18,664 nt of DNA from Nitrospinae bacterium CG11_big_fil_rev_8_21_14_0_20_56_8 (GTDB lineage: Bacteria > Nitrospinota > Nitrospinia > Nitrospinales > VA-1), in the NCBI GenBank assembly GCA_002796165.1, contig PCWF01000259.1, positions 1-18,664 on the forward strand, in the 5' to 3' direction. Of the stretch, positions 6,548-14,573 are shown piece after piece (the first letter of the stretch is position 1; every line of letters starts with the position of its first letter). The notes under the pieces are model-generated. The model made no database searches, was not told where the DNA came from, and saw only the letters and a list, made by a program, of their open reading frames with translations. The position numbers and the translations under genes were made by a program.

Positions 6548-6841
6548 TGCGAAACTAAACGCGACCCGGGCACGCGACGCCCGCTACTGGGCGCAGGGCC
6601 GCAGGGACGGAATGGGGATAAGTGCTATGGGCGGGCTGGATAGCCCTGGGGAGTTTGGCCTTGCGCCCCTACGGCGAGTAGCCTCGCAATGACGGCCCTC
6701 AATTCCTTTTCGCCCGTAATCTCCACCTACAACCCGCCCCAAAGTTTGAGGTATAATAGGTCTGCCGGTTTTGCCTTCCTGAAAAGGCAAATTATTTAAG
6801 GGCAAGTGATTGCGTGATGCACGCCCCCGAGGGTGAACACG
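6548..6841. other. Intergenic region between two toxin-antitoxin operons
   Basis: There is no gene. 6657-6694 (minus: GTCATTGCGAGGCTACTCGC and onward) resembles interspersed GTCATTGCGAGG-type repeats common in environmental bacteria; only one copy is in this window. A perfect TATAAT (6752-6757) on plus could be the -10 of the mntA-hepT promoter, but the -35 region (TACAAC, 18 nt upstream) is poor. Confidence 0.35.
6770..6791 (+). promoter_or_regulatory. Inverted repeat in the mntA leader
   Basis: TTTGCCTT (6770-6777) and AAGGCAAA (6784-6791) are perfect 8-bp arms around a 6-nt loop. The repeat lies between the candidate -10 and the ATG at 6842. It could be an autoregulatory operator of the toxin-antitoxin pair or an RNA hairpin. 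Confidence 0.4.
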
Positions 6842-7129
6842 ATGGCGCCAACGATTGAAGACATAAAACAGAAAATCCTCCCCGTTCTCAAAATCCATCA
6901 CGTCAAGCGTGCCGGGCTGTTTGGCTCAGTTGCCCGGGGTGACAGTTCGCAAGATAGTGACGTGGACATTCTGGTGGAAATTGAGGACAACCTCAGTCTC
7001 CTGGATGTAGTGGGGATAAAGCTTGAGCTTGAAGAAACCCTGGGCCGCAGGGTGGACCTGGTGGAGTACAACGCCATTAAGCCCCTTCTTCGTGAGCGCA
7101 TTCTTGGGGAAGAGGTTGCTATTCTATGA
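6842..7129 (+). CDS. mntA: MntA-type nucleotidyltransferase antitoxin
   Basis: The 95-residue protein has the minimal nucleotidyltransferase signature: LFGSVARGD (residues 27-34), then DSDVDILVE with metal-binding Asp40 and Asp42, and a later VDLVEY. MntA antitoxins add AMP groups to a tyrosine of the partner HepT toxin, using ATP. I prefer ATG 6842, with GAGGG about 9 nt upstream, over GTG 6833, which the same motif would overlap. Its stop overlaps the hepT start by 4 nt, which fits this system. The active-site residues look intact. Confidence 0.9.
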   Translation: MAPTIEDIKQKILPVLKIHHVKRAGLFGSVARGDSSQDSDVDILVEIEDNLSLLDVVGIKLELEETLGRRVDLVEYNAIKPLLRERILGEEVAIL

Positions 7130-7467
7130 AACGTGATATCAGGGTGTATCTGGAGGACATTCTGGAAAGCATCGCCAAAATTGAAGCGTACACCGCCGAT
7201 GTGACCCTTGAACAATTTCGGGAGAACGGCCAGATACAGGATGCTGTCATTCGGCGGCTTGAAATCATTGGCGAGGCCGTAAAGCACATACCAGACAATA
7301 TCCGGGTTAAGCATCCAGACGTGCCCTGGAAAAATATCGCGGGGATGAGAGATGTTCTTATTCACGGATATTTTGGTGTCAATGTGGAGCGAACCTGGAA
7401 AGTGGCAAAGGAAAATCTTCCCCTGGTAAAAAAGGAGATTTTGGCCATGAAGGCAGAGTCAGCCTGA
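7126..7467 (+). CDS. hepT: HepT-type HEPN ribonuclease toxin (DUF86)
   Basis: The 113-residue all-alpha protein shows the HepT motif RX4HXY as RDVLIHGY: Arg75, His80 and Tyr82. In characterised HepT, Arg and His form the RNase site and the Tyr is AMPylated by MntA. Other family marks are VIRRLEIIGEAVKHIP and DVPWKNIAGMRD. It starts inside the mntA stop codon (ATGA overlap), so the pair is translationally coupled. All key residues are present and the length is normal, so a working toxin is likely. Substrate RNA cannot be told from sequence. Confidence 0.92.
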   Translation: MKRDIRVYLEDILESIAKIEAYTADVTLEQFRENGQIQDAVIRRLEIIGEAVKHIPDNIRVKHPDVPWKNIAGMRDVLIHGYFGVNVERTWKVAKENLPLVKKEILAMKAESA

Positions 7468-7527
7468 ATCTTTCTCAATTCTATTCGTGTCATGACGGGA
7501 AAACCGCCGTAAAGCGAACCGAAAATA

Positions 7528-7613
7528 AATAGGGGAAAAGAATAGGGGTCAAAAAGGAATAGCGAATAGGGAATAGGGGTCAATAGGGGAATAGGGGTCA
7601 AGAATAGGGGTCA
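7528..7613. repeat. Irregular tandem repeats of AATAGGGGTCA
   Basis: Four full AATAGGGGTCA units (7541-7551, 7572-7582, 7590-7600, 7603-7613) and at least three partial AATAGGG units occur within 86 bp. The unit resembles short G-rich repeats I associate with REP-associated tyrosine transposase (Y1) genes in environmental genomes; no such gene is in the window. Confidence 0.75.
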
Positions 7614-7649
7614 AGTCTCTGCTTGATATATAAAGTAAGGTAAAGGGGT

Positions 7650-7670
7650 CCGGTCTTGAATTAAGACTGG
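7650..7670. repeat. REP-like hairpin next to the tandem repeats
   Basis: CCGGTCTT (7650-7657) pairs with AAGACTGG (7663-7670) around GAATT, with one G-T wobble. It follows GGGGT, giving the GGGGT-plus-hairpin layout of REP/BIME-like elements. It may instead be a weak terminator for hepT, though it lies about 180 nt downstream and has no T tract. Confidence 0.45.
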
Positions 7671-7994
7671 TTGTCCCGGTTCAAGGTGCGTTTGCGCAAA
7701 TTCAAAAAGGGCGATTCCATTTTCACGCTCCCACCCTTTCGAGCAACCCATCCTGAGTACGGCCGGCCGTTGACTTGGCCTCCCCCGGATTCTACCTCAT
7801 TTATTCAACCGTCGTCTCACAGTATTTGAAACCTTTTGAACTCAGAAGGGTGCCTCTGAAAATCCCTTTTGGCCATGAGCGTGCTCTTGATTTCAAGGGC
7901 GCGCGAGTTTCCGGAACAAAAAATCCGGGACAAAAAATATCGAATTATTAGAGGTCCTTTTAAAAAGTTCCGGGTACGGGGGTAGCGGGGAAAT
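7671..7994. other. Intergenic region without a recognised gene
   Basis: An open frame on minus here lacks a ribosome site and a recognisable domain. No clear promoter, terminator or RNA gene was found, and the downstream ends of both neighbours face it. Confidence 0.4.
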
Positions 7995-9335
7995 TCATTT
8001 CCGGATGCGTTCCCGGCACTCATACGTTTCTTCCCCGGTCCAGGTGATGAGCAGATTATCCGGGAACCGCGTTTCACGGTCGATGATGGCCACTTGGATC
8101 TGTTCGCAAGACAGGTTTTTTACGTAGTTCAGGTCGGCGCCCCGCAGGTCGGTGCCGGTCAGGTCGTTGCGGGCCAGGTTGGCGCCGCTGAGCACGGCCC
8201 CTTTGAGGATGACGCCCCGCAATTTGACTCCGGTCAGGGTCACGCCGCTGAGCAGGGTGCCGGTGAGGTCCGACTCGCTCAGGTCGGTCCGGAAAAACCG
8301 GACCCCGGACATATCGGTGCCATCCAGCCGCGCCCTCCGGGCGATCGCCCCGCTCAGGTCCGATCCGCTGAGATTCGCCTGATTGAAATTGGCATGGTGA
8401 AGCCGGGTCTCGCTGAGGTTGGCGCGGATGATTTTGGCCTGTTGGAGGTTAGCCGATTTGAGGTCGGCGTGTTGCAGGTTGGCGTGGCTCAGGTCGGCTT
8501 CGCGGAAATTGGCTCTCTCAAGCCTGGCCCAGCTGAGGTCCGCCCGAATCAGGATGGCTTGTTGCAGGTTCGTATCGATCAGGGAGGCTTCGTTGAGGCG
8601 GGCGCCCGTGAGGTCGGCCCCGCTCAGGCCGGCGTTGTTGAGGCATGCCCGGGTGAGAATGGCCCCGGCCAGTTGGCTACCGGAAAGGATCGCGTCGGTG
8701 AGATTGGCCTCATGCAGGTCGGCCTCGCCCAGGTCCGTTCCGCTGAGATCCACATGCCGGAGGATGGCCTGCCCGAAGCGGACCGCCCTCAGGCGGGCTC
8801 CCTTGAGGATGCTCCCATGAAGGTCGGCATGGATGAGCCGGGCCCCGGTCAGATTGGCTTCGCCCAAATCGGCATGGACGAGGTTGGCGGCGAACAGGTT
8901 GGCCCCTGTCAGGTCGGCTCTTCGAAGATCGGTTCCGCTCAGATCGGCGCGTTTCAATATCGCCAGGCTGAGGTCGGCCTCGTTCAGCCGGGATTCGCTG
9001 AGTTTAACCTCGCTGAGATCGGCGCCGGAGAGGTTCGCGTGGGAAAGAAGGGCCTTGCTCAGGTTCGCCCCCTGGAGCTTGGCGCGGCTGAGGTCGGCGT
9101 GGCTCAGGTCGGCTTTGCGCAGGACGGTTTTCCGGAGATCGGCTTCGCCGAGCCGGGCTCCTGAAAGTTTGGCTCCGGTCAGGTCGGTCCCGAACAAGTT
9201 GGCCTGGCGCAGGTCGCTGGAGGTGAGGTCGGCATCGCTCAGGTCGATCCCGCTGAGATCTTTTGCATGGAAATCGGATCCACGCAAGTGAGCCTTGTCG
9301 AACTGGATCTGGAATTTGTCGAAATCGGTTTCCAA
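7995..9335 (-). CDS. Long pentapeptide-repeat protein
   Basis: The protein consists almost wholly of uninterrupted A(D/N)LXX pentapeptides. About 400 residues, roughly 80 pentapeptides or 20 coils, predict one long right-handed quadrilateral beta helix, much larger than the usual 150-250 residues. It ends in a typical cap: YVKNLSCEQIQVAIIDRETR and FPDNLL. There is no signal peptide. No ATG exists before the repeats: I choose TTG at 9335 (446 residues) because AAGGGGGG precedes it. TTG at 9389 would add 18 residues encoded largely by an interspersed repeat. It lies 87 nt downstream of the shorter pentapeptide gene on the same strand, probably co-transcribed. Function is unknown; a scaffold or nucleic-acid mimic is conceivable. 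Confidence 0.85.
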   Translation of the reverse strand: METDFDKFQIQFDKAHLRGSDFHAKDLSGIDLSDADLTSSDLRQANLFGTDLTGAKLSGARLGEADLRKTVLRKADLSHADLSRAKLQGANLSKALLSHANLSGADLSEVKLSESRLNEADLSLAILKRADLSGTDLRRADLTGANLFAANLVHADLGEANLTGARLIHADLHGSILKGARLRAVRFGQAILRHVDLSGTDLGEADLHEANLTDAILSGSQLAGAILTRACLNNAGLSGADLTGARLNEASLIDTNLQQAILIRADLSWARLERANFREADLSHANLQHADLKSANLQQAKIIRANLSETRLHHANFNQANLSGSDLSGAIARRARLDGTDMSGVRFFRTDLSESDLTGTLLSGVTLTGVKLRGVILKGAVLSGANLARNDLTGTDLRGADLNYVKNLSCEQIQVAIIDRETRFPDNLLITWTGEETYECRERIRK

Positions 9336-9342
9336 TCTCCCC

Positions 9343-9370
9343 CCTTCGCGTCCTCTGCGTCTTTGCGGTG
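9343..9370. repeat. Interspersed GCAAAGACGCAGAGG-type repeat between two pentapeptide genes
   Basis: On minus the stretch contains CGCAAAGACGCAGAGGACGC, a short sequence I recognise as recurring between genes in many environmental bacterial genomes. Only this copy is in the window. It separates two pentapeptide-repeat genes and supplies part of the upstream open frame of the longer one. Confidence 0.45.
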
Positions 9371-9422
9371 CAATTCCGTTCGGATCCAATGGATCGCAAC
9401 GCCTTGGGGAAGGGGGCCCGTT

Positions 9423-9929
9423 TCAGATTTTCAGGCCTTTGATCCCGGCAAGCTTGGCGCGCTGGAACTTGGCCCCGGTGGTCCGGGCGGCGGTCAGGTT
9501 GGCGCCGGTCAGGTCGGCCCCGAAGAAGGAAGCCGACTCCAGGTTCGATGAGGACAGGTCGCACTGGGTCAGGTTCGCAAAGGTCATGCTCGACTCGGAG
9601 AGAATACTGCGGGACAGGTTTGCCCCCGACAGGTTGGACCGGTTGAGGTTGGCGTGGTTGAGATTGGCGCGCACGAACGTGGCGCGTTGAACGTTGGCCT
9701 CGGAAATGTCTGCATGGCTCAGGTCGGCGCCGTCGAAATTGGATTCGATCAGATAGGCCTTGTTGAACTTGGCCTTTTTGAGCGAGGTGTCGCTGAAGTT
9801 GATGCGGTGCAGGGTCATCCCGCTGAAATCGAAGCCGGTCATGTCCAGCCCGGAGAAGTCTTTGTCGGCCAGGTGGGGCCGGTCGCCTCGAAGCAATTGT
9901 CTCACTTCGGCTAAGGTTATGCTCGCCAT
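9423..9929 (-). CDS. Pentapeptide-repeat protein
   Basis: The 168-residue protein opens with a short non-repeat cap (MASITLAEVRQLLRGDRPH) and then about 28 pentapeptides at residues 20-165. Several central residues are Phe or Met (LADKDFSGLDMTGFDFSGM), so the interior packing differs from the longer neighbour, which is nearly all Leu. The ATG at 9929 has a good ribosome site, AAGGGTG. There is no signal peptide, so it is probably cytoplasmic. It ends abruptly at KGLKI without the usual C-terminal cap, while its downstream neighbour lacks a normal N-terminus. One ancestral gene split between them is therefore possible. Function cannot be assigned. Confidence 0.85.
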   Translation of the reverse strand: MASITLAEVRQLLRGDRPHLADKDFSGLDMTGFDFSGMTLHRINFSDTSLKKAKFNKAYLIESNFDGADLSHADISEANVQRATFVRANLNHANLNRSNLSGANLSRSILSESSMTFANLTQCDLSSSNLESASFFGADLTGANLTAARTTGAKFQRAKLAGIKGLKI

Positions 9930-10043
9930 GAATTCACCCTTATCCGTGGTTCAATGCGTCGAAGCAATGGATCTCTTTCTCCGGTTCACCCCGCGGCCGG
10001 TCAGGGGGGCCAGGCGCTCATAAAAAGAATTACCCCTTCAGGG

Positions 10044-10057
10044 AGGTGGTTCCACCT
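10044..10057. repeat. Perfect short palindrome in an intergenic gap
   Basis: AGGTGG-TT-CCACCT, 14 bp, lies about 115 bp upstream of the pentapeptide gene and 55 bp after the glycosyltransferase gene, both on minus. It could be an operator or part of a terminator. No T run adjoins it. Confidence 0.35.
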
Positions 10058-10111
10058 TATCAAAAGGTTCTCCGGTTCGACAACCCTTTTTCGCGTTTGC
10101 CATGACGGTAA

Positions 10112-11653
10112 TCACGAAATTTCAATATGATCCCGCCGCTCTCGATTCTGCCAGACCTCGAAGGCGAGGTAAAGGTAAAACGGAAGATACTCGAACCAGG
10201 GAATCCAGCGGGACCATTCATCCATCCGTTGATACATGAAATAAAATTTCAAGTAATACAGCCCCACCAACCCGGTGAGCAGAATCCACGCCCGCCACGG
10301 GAACAGGCAGAGAAACGGAACGATCCAGCACAGGTACCAGGGATTCTGCACCGGACTGAGCAGAAACACCAGCGCCATGAGCACAAACGCCTGGCGCAGG
10401 ACCCGCTCGGAATCCACCGGTGGGGGAGATCGGAACAAATAAACGGCCAGGGTGGCGCCCAGGATCGACATCACCGTGACTTTCGCGGCGGTGGGAGGAA
10501 GGCTGTACTGGCCGAACAGGACCATCTCGGGTTTGAATCCCAGTCCTTTTTCGAAGAACAGGACCAGCAAGGCGAAGATGCTGTCGTTGCTTTCCCAGTA
10601 GGTGGCGTAGCTGTTGAGTCCGGCAAAAATTTTCCATCCCTCATCCATGAAGGGGAAATAACCGGCGAGCGCCACGGCCGCAAACAGGCCGGCGAGACCC
10701 AGGGGTTTCCCGATGGAATTTCGCCCGGCGCGGCTGGGTTCCCCCTCTCCATCCGGGGACGGGGGCGGCCGCAGGGATTGCTTCAGGATGAGCGGAAGCA
10801 GGATGACCGGATAAAGTTTCCCGAGAAAGCTGAGCGCGGCGCTCAGTACCGCGGCGGCGTACTGGTTGACATAGAGGAAATAAACGGTCCCGCAGAGCAG
10901 GGCGATGCCGATGATGTCGAGGTGCGTGGAATTGAAGATTTCCTTGATGATCAGGGGGTTCCACAGATAGATCACGGCGAACCGGCGGTCTTTCCCCATT
11001 GCGTCCAGAGTAAACACAATGAAGGCCAGCGCGACCATGTCGAAAATAAAAAAAGCGGTCCGCATGGCGAAAATGTTATCGGGAGACACCCGGTGCACCG
11101 CGCCAAAGACGAATTGGGCCAGCGGGGGGTAAATGGTGGGCACGTCGGGATGGTTGATGCGGTCGAAATAGACAAGGGCGCGCTGGTTGCTCCAGCGCAG
11201 ATCGTTGAGACGTTCGAGCTCCTGCGGCCCCGGATCGGGGTATTGGTTGCGGAAGGCGATGGGGTGGCGGATGCGGAACTCGGTGAAATGTTTCACCTCG
11301 TCCGGGGAGTATTTGTAGGGGTTGATTCCGCTGGCGAACACCTTGGCGTCCCACAGATACCGGTACACATCGTCTTCCTGGATCTGCTGGGCCGGGAACA
11401 GGGCGGCGCGAAACAGGAGACCGTAAACCAGCAGGGTGAGGAACCGGGGTTTTTCGTTTGCTCCGCTTTTAAGGACGATGCGGCAGGCAAGGGCGTACAG
11501 CGCGAACAGGGTAAAGTAAAACCCCAAATAGGCCAGAATGGGCCGGTCTGCATATCCCTCCCCCCAGTTGAATTGCAGGGAGATCCCCCAGATCGCAAGA
11601 TAGGCCAGCAGGCTCAACAGTCCAAGGGAATGGAAGAAGGAGGGGGAACGCAT
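10112..11653 (-). CDS. GT-C type membrane glycosyltransferase
   Basis: The 513-residue polytopic membrane protein has roughly ten to twelve hydrophobic helices. The first extracytoplasmic loop carries QEDDVYRYLWDAKVFASGIN (residues 92-111), whose acidic pair and GINPY phrase mark GT-C mannosyltransferase-like enzymes. These transfer sugars from polyprenyl-phosphate donors on the outer face of the inner membrane. A second marker is NPWYLCWIVPF near the C-terminus. The acceptor, lipid or glycan, is unknown. It is the last gene of the mla operon, starting 19 nt after the TPR lipoprotein stop, so an envelope role is likely. Residues 292-312 form a Pro/Ser/Gly/Arg-rich cytoplasmic loop (RPPPSPDGEGEPSRAGR) that looks like a captured repeat. 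The ribosome site is weak, consistent with coupling. Confidence 0.82.
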   Translation of the reverse strand: MRSPSFFHSLGLLSLLAYLAIWGISLQFNWGEGYADRPILAYLGFYFTLFALYALACRIVLKSGANEKPRFLTLLVYGLLFRAALFPAQQIQEDDVYRYLWDAKVFASGINPYKYSPDEVKHFTEFRIRHPIAFRNQYPDPGPQELERLNDLRWSNQRALVYFDRINHPDVPTIYPPLAQFVFGAVHRVSPDNIFAMRTAFFIFDMVALAFIVFTLDAMGKDRRFAVIYLWNPLIIKEIFNSTHLDIIGIALLCGTVYFLYVNQYAAAVLSAALSFLGKLYPVILLPLILKQSLRPPPSPDGEGEPSRAGRNSIGKPLGLAGLFAAVALAGYFPFMDEGWKIFAGLNSYATYWESNDSIFALLVLFFEKGLGFKPEMVLFGQYSLPPTAAKVTVMSILGATLAVYLFRSPPPVDSERVLRQAFVLMALVFLLSPVQNPWYLCWIVPFLCLFPWRAWILLTGLVGLYYLKFYFMYQRMDEWSRWIPWFEYLPFYLYLAFEVWQNRERRDHIEIS

Positions 11654-11672
11654 CGGTTCCGGAGACCGGGGA

Positions 11673-12617
11673 TCAGGGGTTTTGGGCGAATGAACTTTGC
11701 TTTTCGAGTTCCTTGAGGGTCACGCTTTCCTGCCGGGCCAGCAGTTCGAAAATATCGCGCAGGCGGCGGTGAACGTGCGGGTCATCCCCCTTGATGGAGA
11801 GGGCGGACCAGTACCGGTTGACAGCTTCGGAAAACATTTCCTTCTGGCTGTACAGGTCGCCGAGTTTGACATAGAGATCCACCCGGTCGGGATCGAGCAC
11901 CGAGGCCTGCTCGTAAAGGTTGATCGCTTCCAGCACCCGGTGTTCCCGCTCATGCGCCTCGGCAAGACTCACGAGGTACGCCGGGTCTTCGGGATCCAGC
12001 TCCACGGCCCTGGCCAGACTGAGAAGGCCGGGCCGGGCCTCGCCCCGTTTCACCTGCACCCTCCCCAGGCGGTGCCAGCTGGCCGCGTGCTTGCCGTCGA
12101 TGGCAACGGCTTGTTGGTAATGGTCCTCCGCTTCCTTAAGCTTGTTTTCCTGCTCCAGGTAATCCCCGAGCACGCTGAGGGGATTCGGGTTATACGGGTT
12201 TTTTTCCGCGGCGGTGCGAAGCTCCTCCAGGGCGCGGTCCTTTTCCCCCCGCGCGTGATAGATGGCCGCGCGATTGATGCGGCTGTGCGTGTCTTCCGTC
12301 ACGGCCAGGATCTCTCCATATAATTTTTCCGCTTCCGCATCCTGCGCCATGTCCTGGAAAACGACGGCGAGGTTGTACTTGGCGAAGGTATCGTCAGGCC
12401 GCTCGCGCAGGGCCAGCTGGTATTCCTCGATGGCATCGGAATTTTTTCCCTGATCCTGGAACTCGACCCCGCGGTTGAAGTGGCTTGCAACGGGAGGCGG
12501 AATGACGATACAACCGGAAAGCAGGCCGGTCAGCCATCCCGCGCACGTCAGGACGAGGGCGGTTTGCCGGCCGGGCCGGAGAACTGGGGGCTGGGGCATG
12601 ATGGGTCGTCCGCTCAT
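11673..12617 (-). CDS. TPR-repeat lipoprotein in the mla operon
   Basis: The 314-residue protein has a late signal peptide: a basic Pro-rich start, a hydrophobic segment, then LLSGC with Cys36 as the lipidation site, followed by IVIPPP. Six to seven TPRs fill residues 44-285, for example YNLAVVFQDMAQDAEAEKLY. The C-terminus is a charged helix. Its ATG overlaps the mlaD stop (ATGA), so production is tied to MlaD. In Escherichia coli the mlaD gene is followed by mlaC, the periplasmic lipid carrier, which is not visible here. Whether this lipoprotein helps dock the MCE tunnel to an outer-membrane partner is conjecture. A plain scaffold for the next gene's glycosyltransferase is equally possible. 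Confidence 0.85.
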   Translation of the reverse strand: MSGRPIMPQPPVLRPGRQTALVLTCAGWLTGLLSGCIVIPPPVASHFNRGVEFQDQGKNSDAIEEYQLALRERPDDTFAKYNLAVVFQDMAQDAEAEKLYGEILAVTEDTHSRINRAAIYHARGEKDRALEELRTAAEKNPYNPNPLSVLGDYLEQENKLKEAEDHYQQAVAIDGKHAASWHRLGRVQVKRGEARPGLLSLARAVELDPEDPAYLVSLAEAHEREHRVLEAINLYEQASVLDPDRVDLYVKLGDLYSQKEMFSEAVNRYWSALSIKGDDPHVHRRLRDIFELLARQESVTLKELEKQSSFAQNP

Positions 12618-13741
12618 CGTTTCGTGGTTTTATCGAGCCGTTTCATCCGAATCTCCTTCTGCCCCGTGACGGGAGGAACCATCGGATTGTCCGGGGGCGG
12701 AGGTTCGTCGGATTTGCGCACGATCTTCCACGGGTTGCGTTTCAGTTCGTCGGTCAGAGACTTCATGTTGACGGAGGTTTCCCTGAGGTTCTTGACCAGT
12801 TCCTGGAGATTCCGGCGGTTTTCGGTGAGCATGCCGTTGCTTTGCTGAAGCGTCCGGTCGAGGGAAACGGCGGCGGAGTCGATGTCGGCGCTGATCTTGC
12901 GCGAGTCGGTTTCCATGGTGCGGACCAGGCTGGTGACGCCGGGGCGGTTGTCGGCCAGGAGCAGTTCCATCTCGCGCGAGGCGCGGAGCGTCTGGTCGAT
13001 GATGCTCTCCAGCTTTTGCAGATTGCCGGTGAGCAGGAGGTCTCCCTTTTCGCTGACCGAGGCGGTGTGGAGAATGATCTGGCGGATGTTGTCCCCGTTT
13101 TCATCGAGGAGCTTCGACAATTCCCCCGAAACTTTCAGCAGGTTTTTCAGGTTGCTCCGCACGTCGTCGCGGTTCTCGACGACCATCCGGTCCAGGTCCT
13201 GGAGGGAGGTGCGGAACAGTTTGAGAGTGTTCATCGACTCGCTGGCCAGCCCGTCCATGATGCCGATGAACCGCTCGGTTTGCGAGACGATGTCGCCCAT
13301 CATATCGCCCAGTTTGGTGAATTCGAAGGACTCCTGGCCCACCAGCATTTCACCCTCATTGAGGATGGGGGAACTGCCGGTTCCGGACCGGATGTCGATG
13401 TAGAGTCCGCCCATGAGACCGGAGGTCTTGATCATGGCGGTGGAATTTTTCCTGAGAATGATGAGGGGATCGATCTCGGCGAGCACGGCCACGCGGTCGC
13501 GGCCGGCCGCCTCGCCGGGTTTCATGAGCACGATGTCCACCACGCGGCCCACGTTGAGTCCGGAGTAGCGCACCGGCGCTCCCCGTTCCAGCCCCCCGGT
13601 GAAGTTGAAGGCGATCTTCACCTGCCGCAAATCGGAAAACAGGTCCTTGAGGTTGCCCAGGGACAGGATAAACGCCGCCAGCGCGATGAAGCTGAAGAAA
13701 ATGAACATCCCGGCTTTGACTTCGGACGACTTGTATTCCAT
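12614..13741 (-). CDS. mlaD: MlaD-like MCE-domain protein with a long helical tail
   Basis: The 375-residue protein has one N-terminal membrane helix (about residues 11-29) and an MCE domain at 38-118 (VKIAFNFTGGLERGAPVRYS, GLNVGRVV, then SGLMGGLYIDI). The long C-terminal part (130-330) is predicted alpha-helical and coiled, followed by a Pro-rich, basic end. MCE proteins form hexameric rings that carry phospholipids between inner and outer membranes. Escherichia coli MlaD is about half this length; here the tail could form a helical tube or needle across the periplasm, as in longer MCE proteins. It starts 4 nt after the mlaF stop and overlaps the next gene by 4 nt. Confidence 0.92.
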   Translation of the reverse strand: MEYKSSEVKAGMFIFFSFIALAAFILSLGNLKDLFSDLRQVKIAFNFTGGLERGAPVRYSGLNVGRVVDIVLMKPGEAAGRDRVAVLAEIDPLIILRKNSTAMIKTSGLMGGLYIDIRSGTGSSPILNEGEMLVGQESFEFTKLGDMMGDIVSQTERFIGIMDGLASESMNTLKLFRTSLQDLDRMVVENRDDVRSNLKNLLKVSGELSKLLDENGDNIRQIILHTASVSEKGDLLLTGNLQKLESIIDQTLRASREMELLLADNRPGVTSLVRTMETDSRKISADIDSAAVSLDRTLQQSNGMLTENRRNLQELVKNLRETSVNMKSLTDELKRNPWKIVRKSDEPPPPDNPMVPPVTGQKEIRMKRLDKTTKR

Positions 13742-13745
13742 GCGC

Positions 13746-14573
13746 TTACTCGACGCTCATTTCTTTCAGCTCCTCCGCGTAATCCTTCTGCGACTTGCTG
13801 AAGGGGATCGGGCCGTCGGGGCTACCGTTGATGAACTGCTGGACGCGGGGATCGTCGCTGTGGCGGATCTCATCCGGAGACCCGGAAGCGATGATCTGTC
13901 CCTTGTACAGCATGATTATTTTATCCGAAATTCGCATGGCGCTGGGAATTTCATGCGTGACCACCACCGAGGTGATGCGCATCTTCCGGCTCAGGTCCAT
14001 GATCAGCTTGTCGATCACCCCGATGGATATGGGGTCCAATCCGGCGGACGGCTCGTCGTAGAACACGATCTTCGGGTCGAGGGCGATGGCGCGTGCGAGG
14101 GCGATGCGCTTGATCATGCCGCCCGAGAGCTGGGCGGGTTTCAGGTGTTCCGCCCCGCGCAGGCCGACCATCTCCAGCTTCATCTTCACCATGATGCGGA
14201 TGGTGCTCTCGTTGAGCCGGGTGTGCTCGCGCAGGGGGAGCGCCACGTTGTCCTCCACGTTCAGCGAGTTGAAGAGGGCCCCGCTCTGGAACATGATTCC
14301 GAACTTCTTGCGCACCCGGTTGGCGCCCTCCTCGTCGAGCCCCACCACGTTTTCCCCGTCGATCCGGATCTCGCCCGAATCGGGCCGGTAGGCGCCGATG
14401 AGGTGCTTGAGCACCGTGCTCTTGCCGCTCCCCGAACCGCCGAGGATGGAGGTGATCTTGCCGGTCTCGAAATCGGCGTTGAACCGGTCGAGAACGGTCA
14501 TCCGCTTATCCCCCTCGCCGAAGGATTTGCTCAGGTCGCGCACCTGGATCATGCAGGGAACCGATTCAGTCAT
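13746..14573 (-). CDS. mlaF: MlaF-like ABC transporter ATPase
   Basis: The start is the ATG read from 14573 (MTESVPCMIQVRDLSKSFGE); a longer open frame upstream is the mlaE gene in another frame. The 275-residue protein has a complete ABC ATPase set: Walker A GGSGSGKST (45-53), signature LSGGM (149-153), Walker B VFYDEPSAG (170-178) and H-loop His207. The C-terminal tail has DDPRVQQFINGSPDGPIPF, the hallmark of MlaF-type ATPases, followed by a further 20-residue basic/acidic extension. It powers lipid movement through the MlaE permease and MlaD ring. ATGA overlap with mlaE and a 4-nt gap to mlaD show tight operon organisation. All catalytic residues are intact. Confidence 0.95.
   Translation of the reverse strand: MTESVPCMIQVRDLSKSFGEGDKRMTVLDRFNADFETGKITSILGGSGSGKSTVLKHLIGAYRPDSGEIRIDGENVVGLDEEGANRVRKKFGIMFQSGALFNSLNVEDNVALPLREHTRLNESTIRIMVKMKLEMVGLRGAEHLKPAQLSGGMIKRIALARAIALDPKIVFYDEPSAGLDPISIGVIDKLIMDLSRKMRITSVVVTHEIPSAMRISDKIIMLYKGQIIASGSPDEIRHSDDPRVQQFINGSPDGPIPFSKSQKDYAEELKEMSVE

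Noticed and set aside
7541..7613. CRISPR array
   Set aside because: The AATAGGGGTCA units are only 11 bp, with irregular spacing of 2-20 bp, and there are no cas genes.
8094..9164. Open frame of 356 codons on plus, opposite the long pentapeptide gene
   Set aside because: It is a shadow of the 15-bp periodic repeat: the reverse strand reads as VGxAQVG-like repeats because the same codons recur. The minus frame has the genuine pentapeptide consensus and caps.
10127..11716. Long open frame on plus (529 codons) opposite the glycosyltransferase
   Set aside because: Its composition is not protein-like (charged, Gln/Gly-rich, no domain). The minus frame encodes a clear polytopic membrane enzyme with family motifs.
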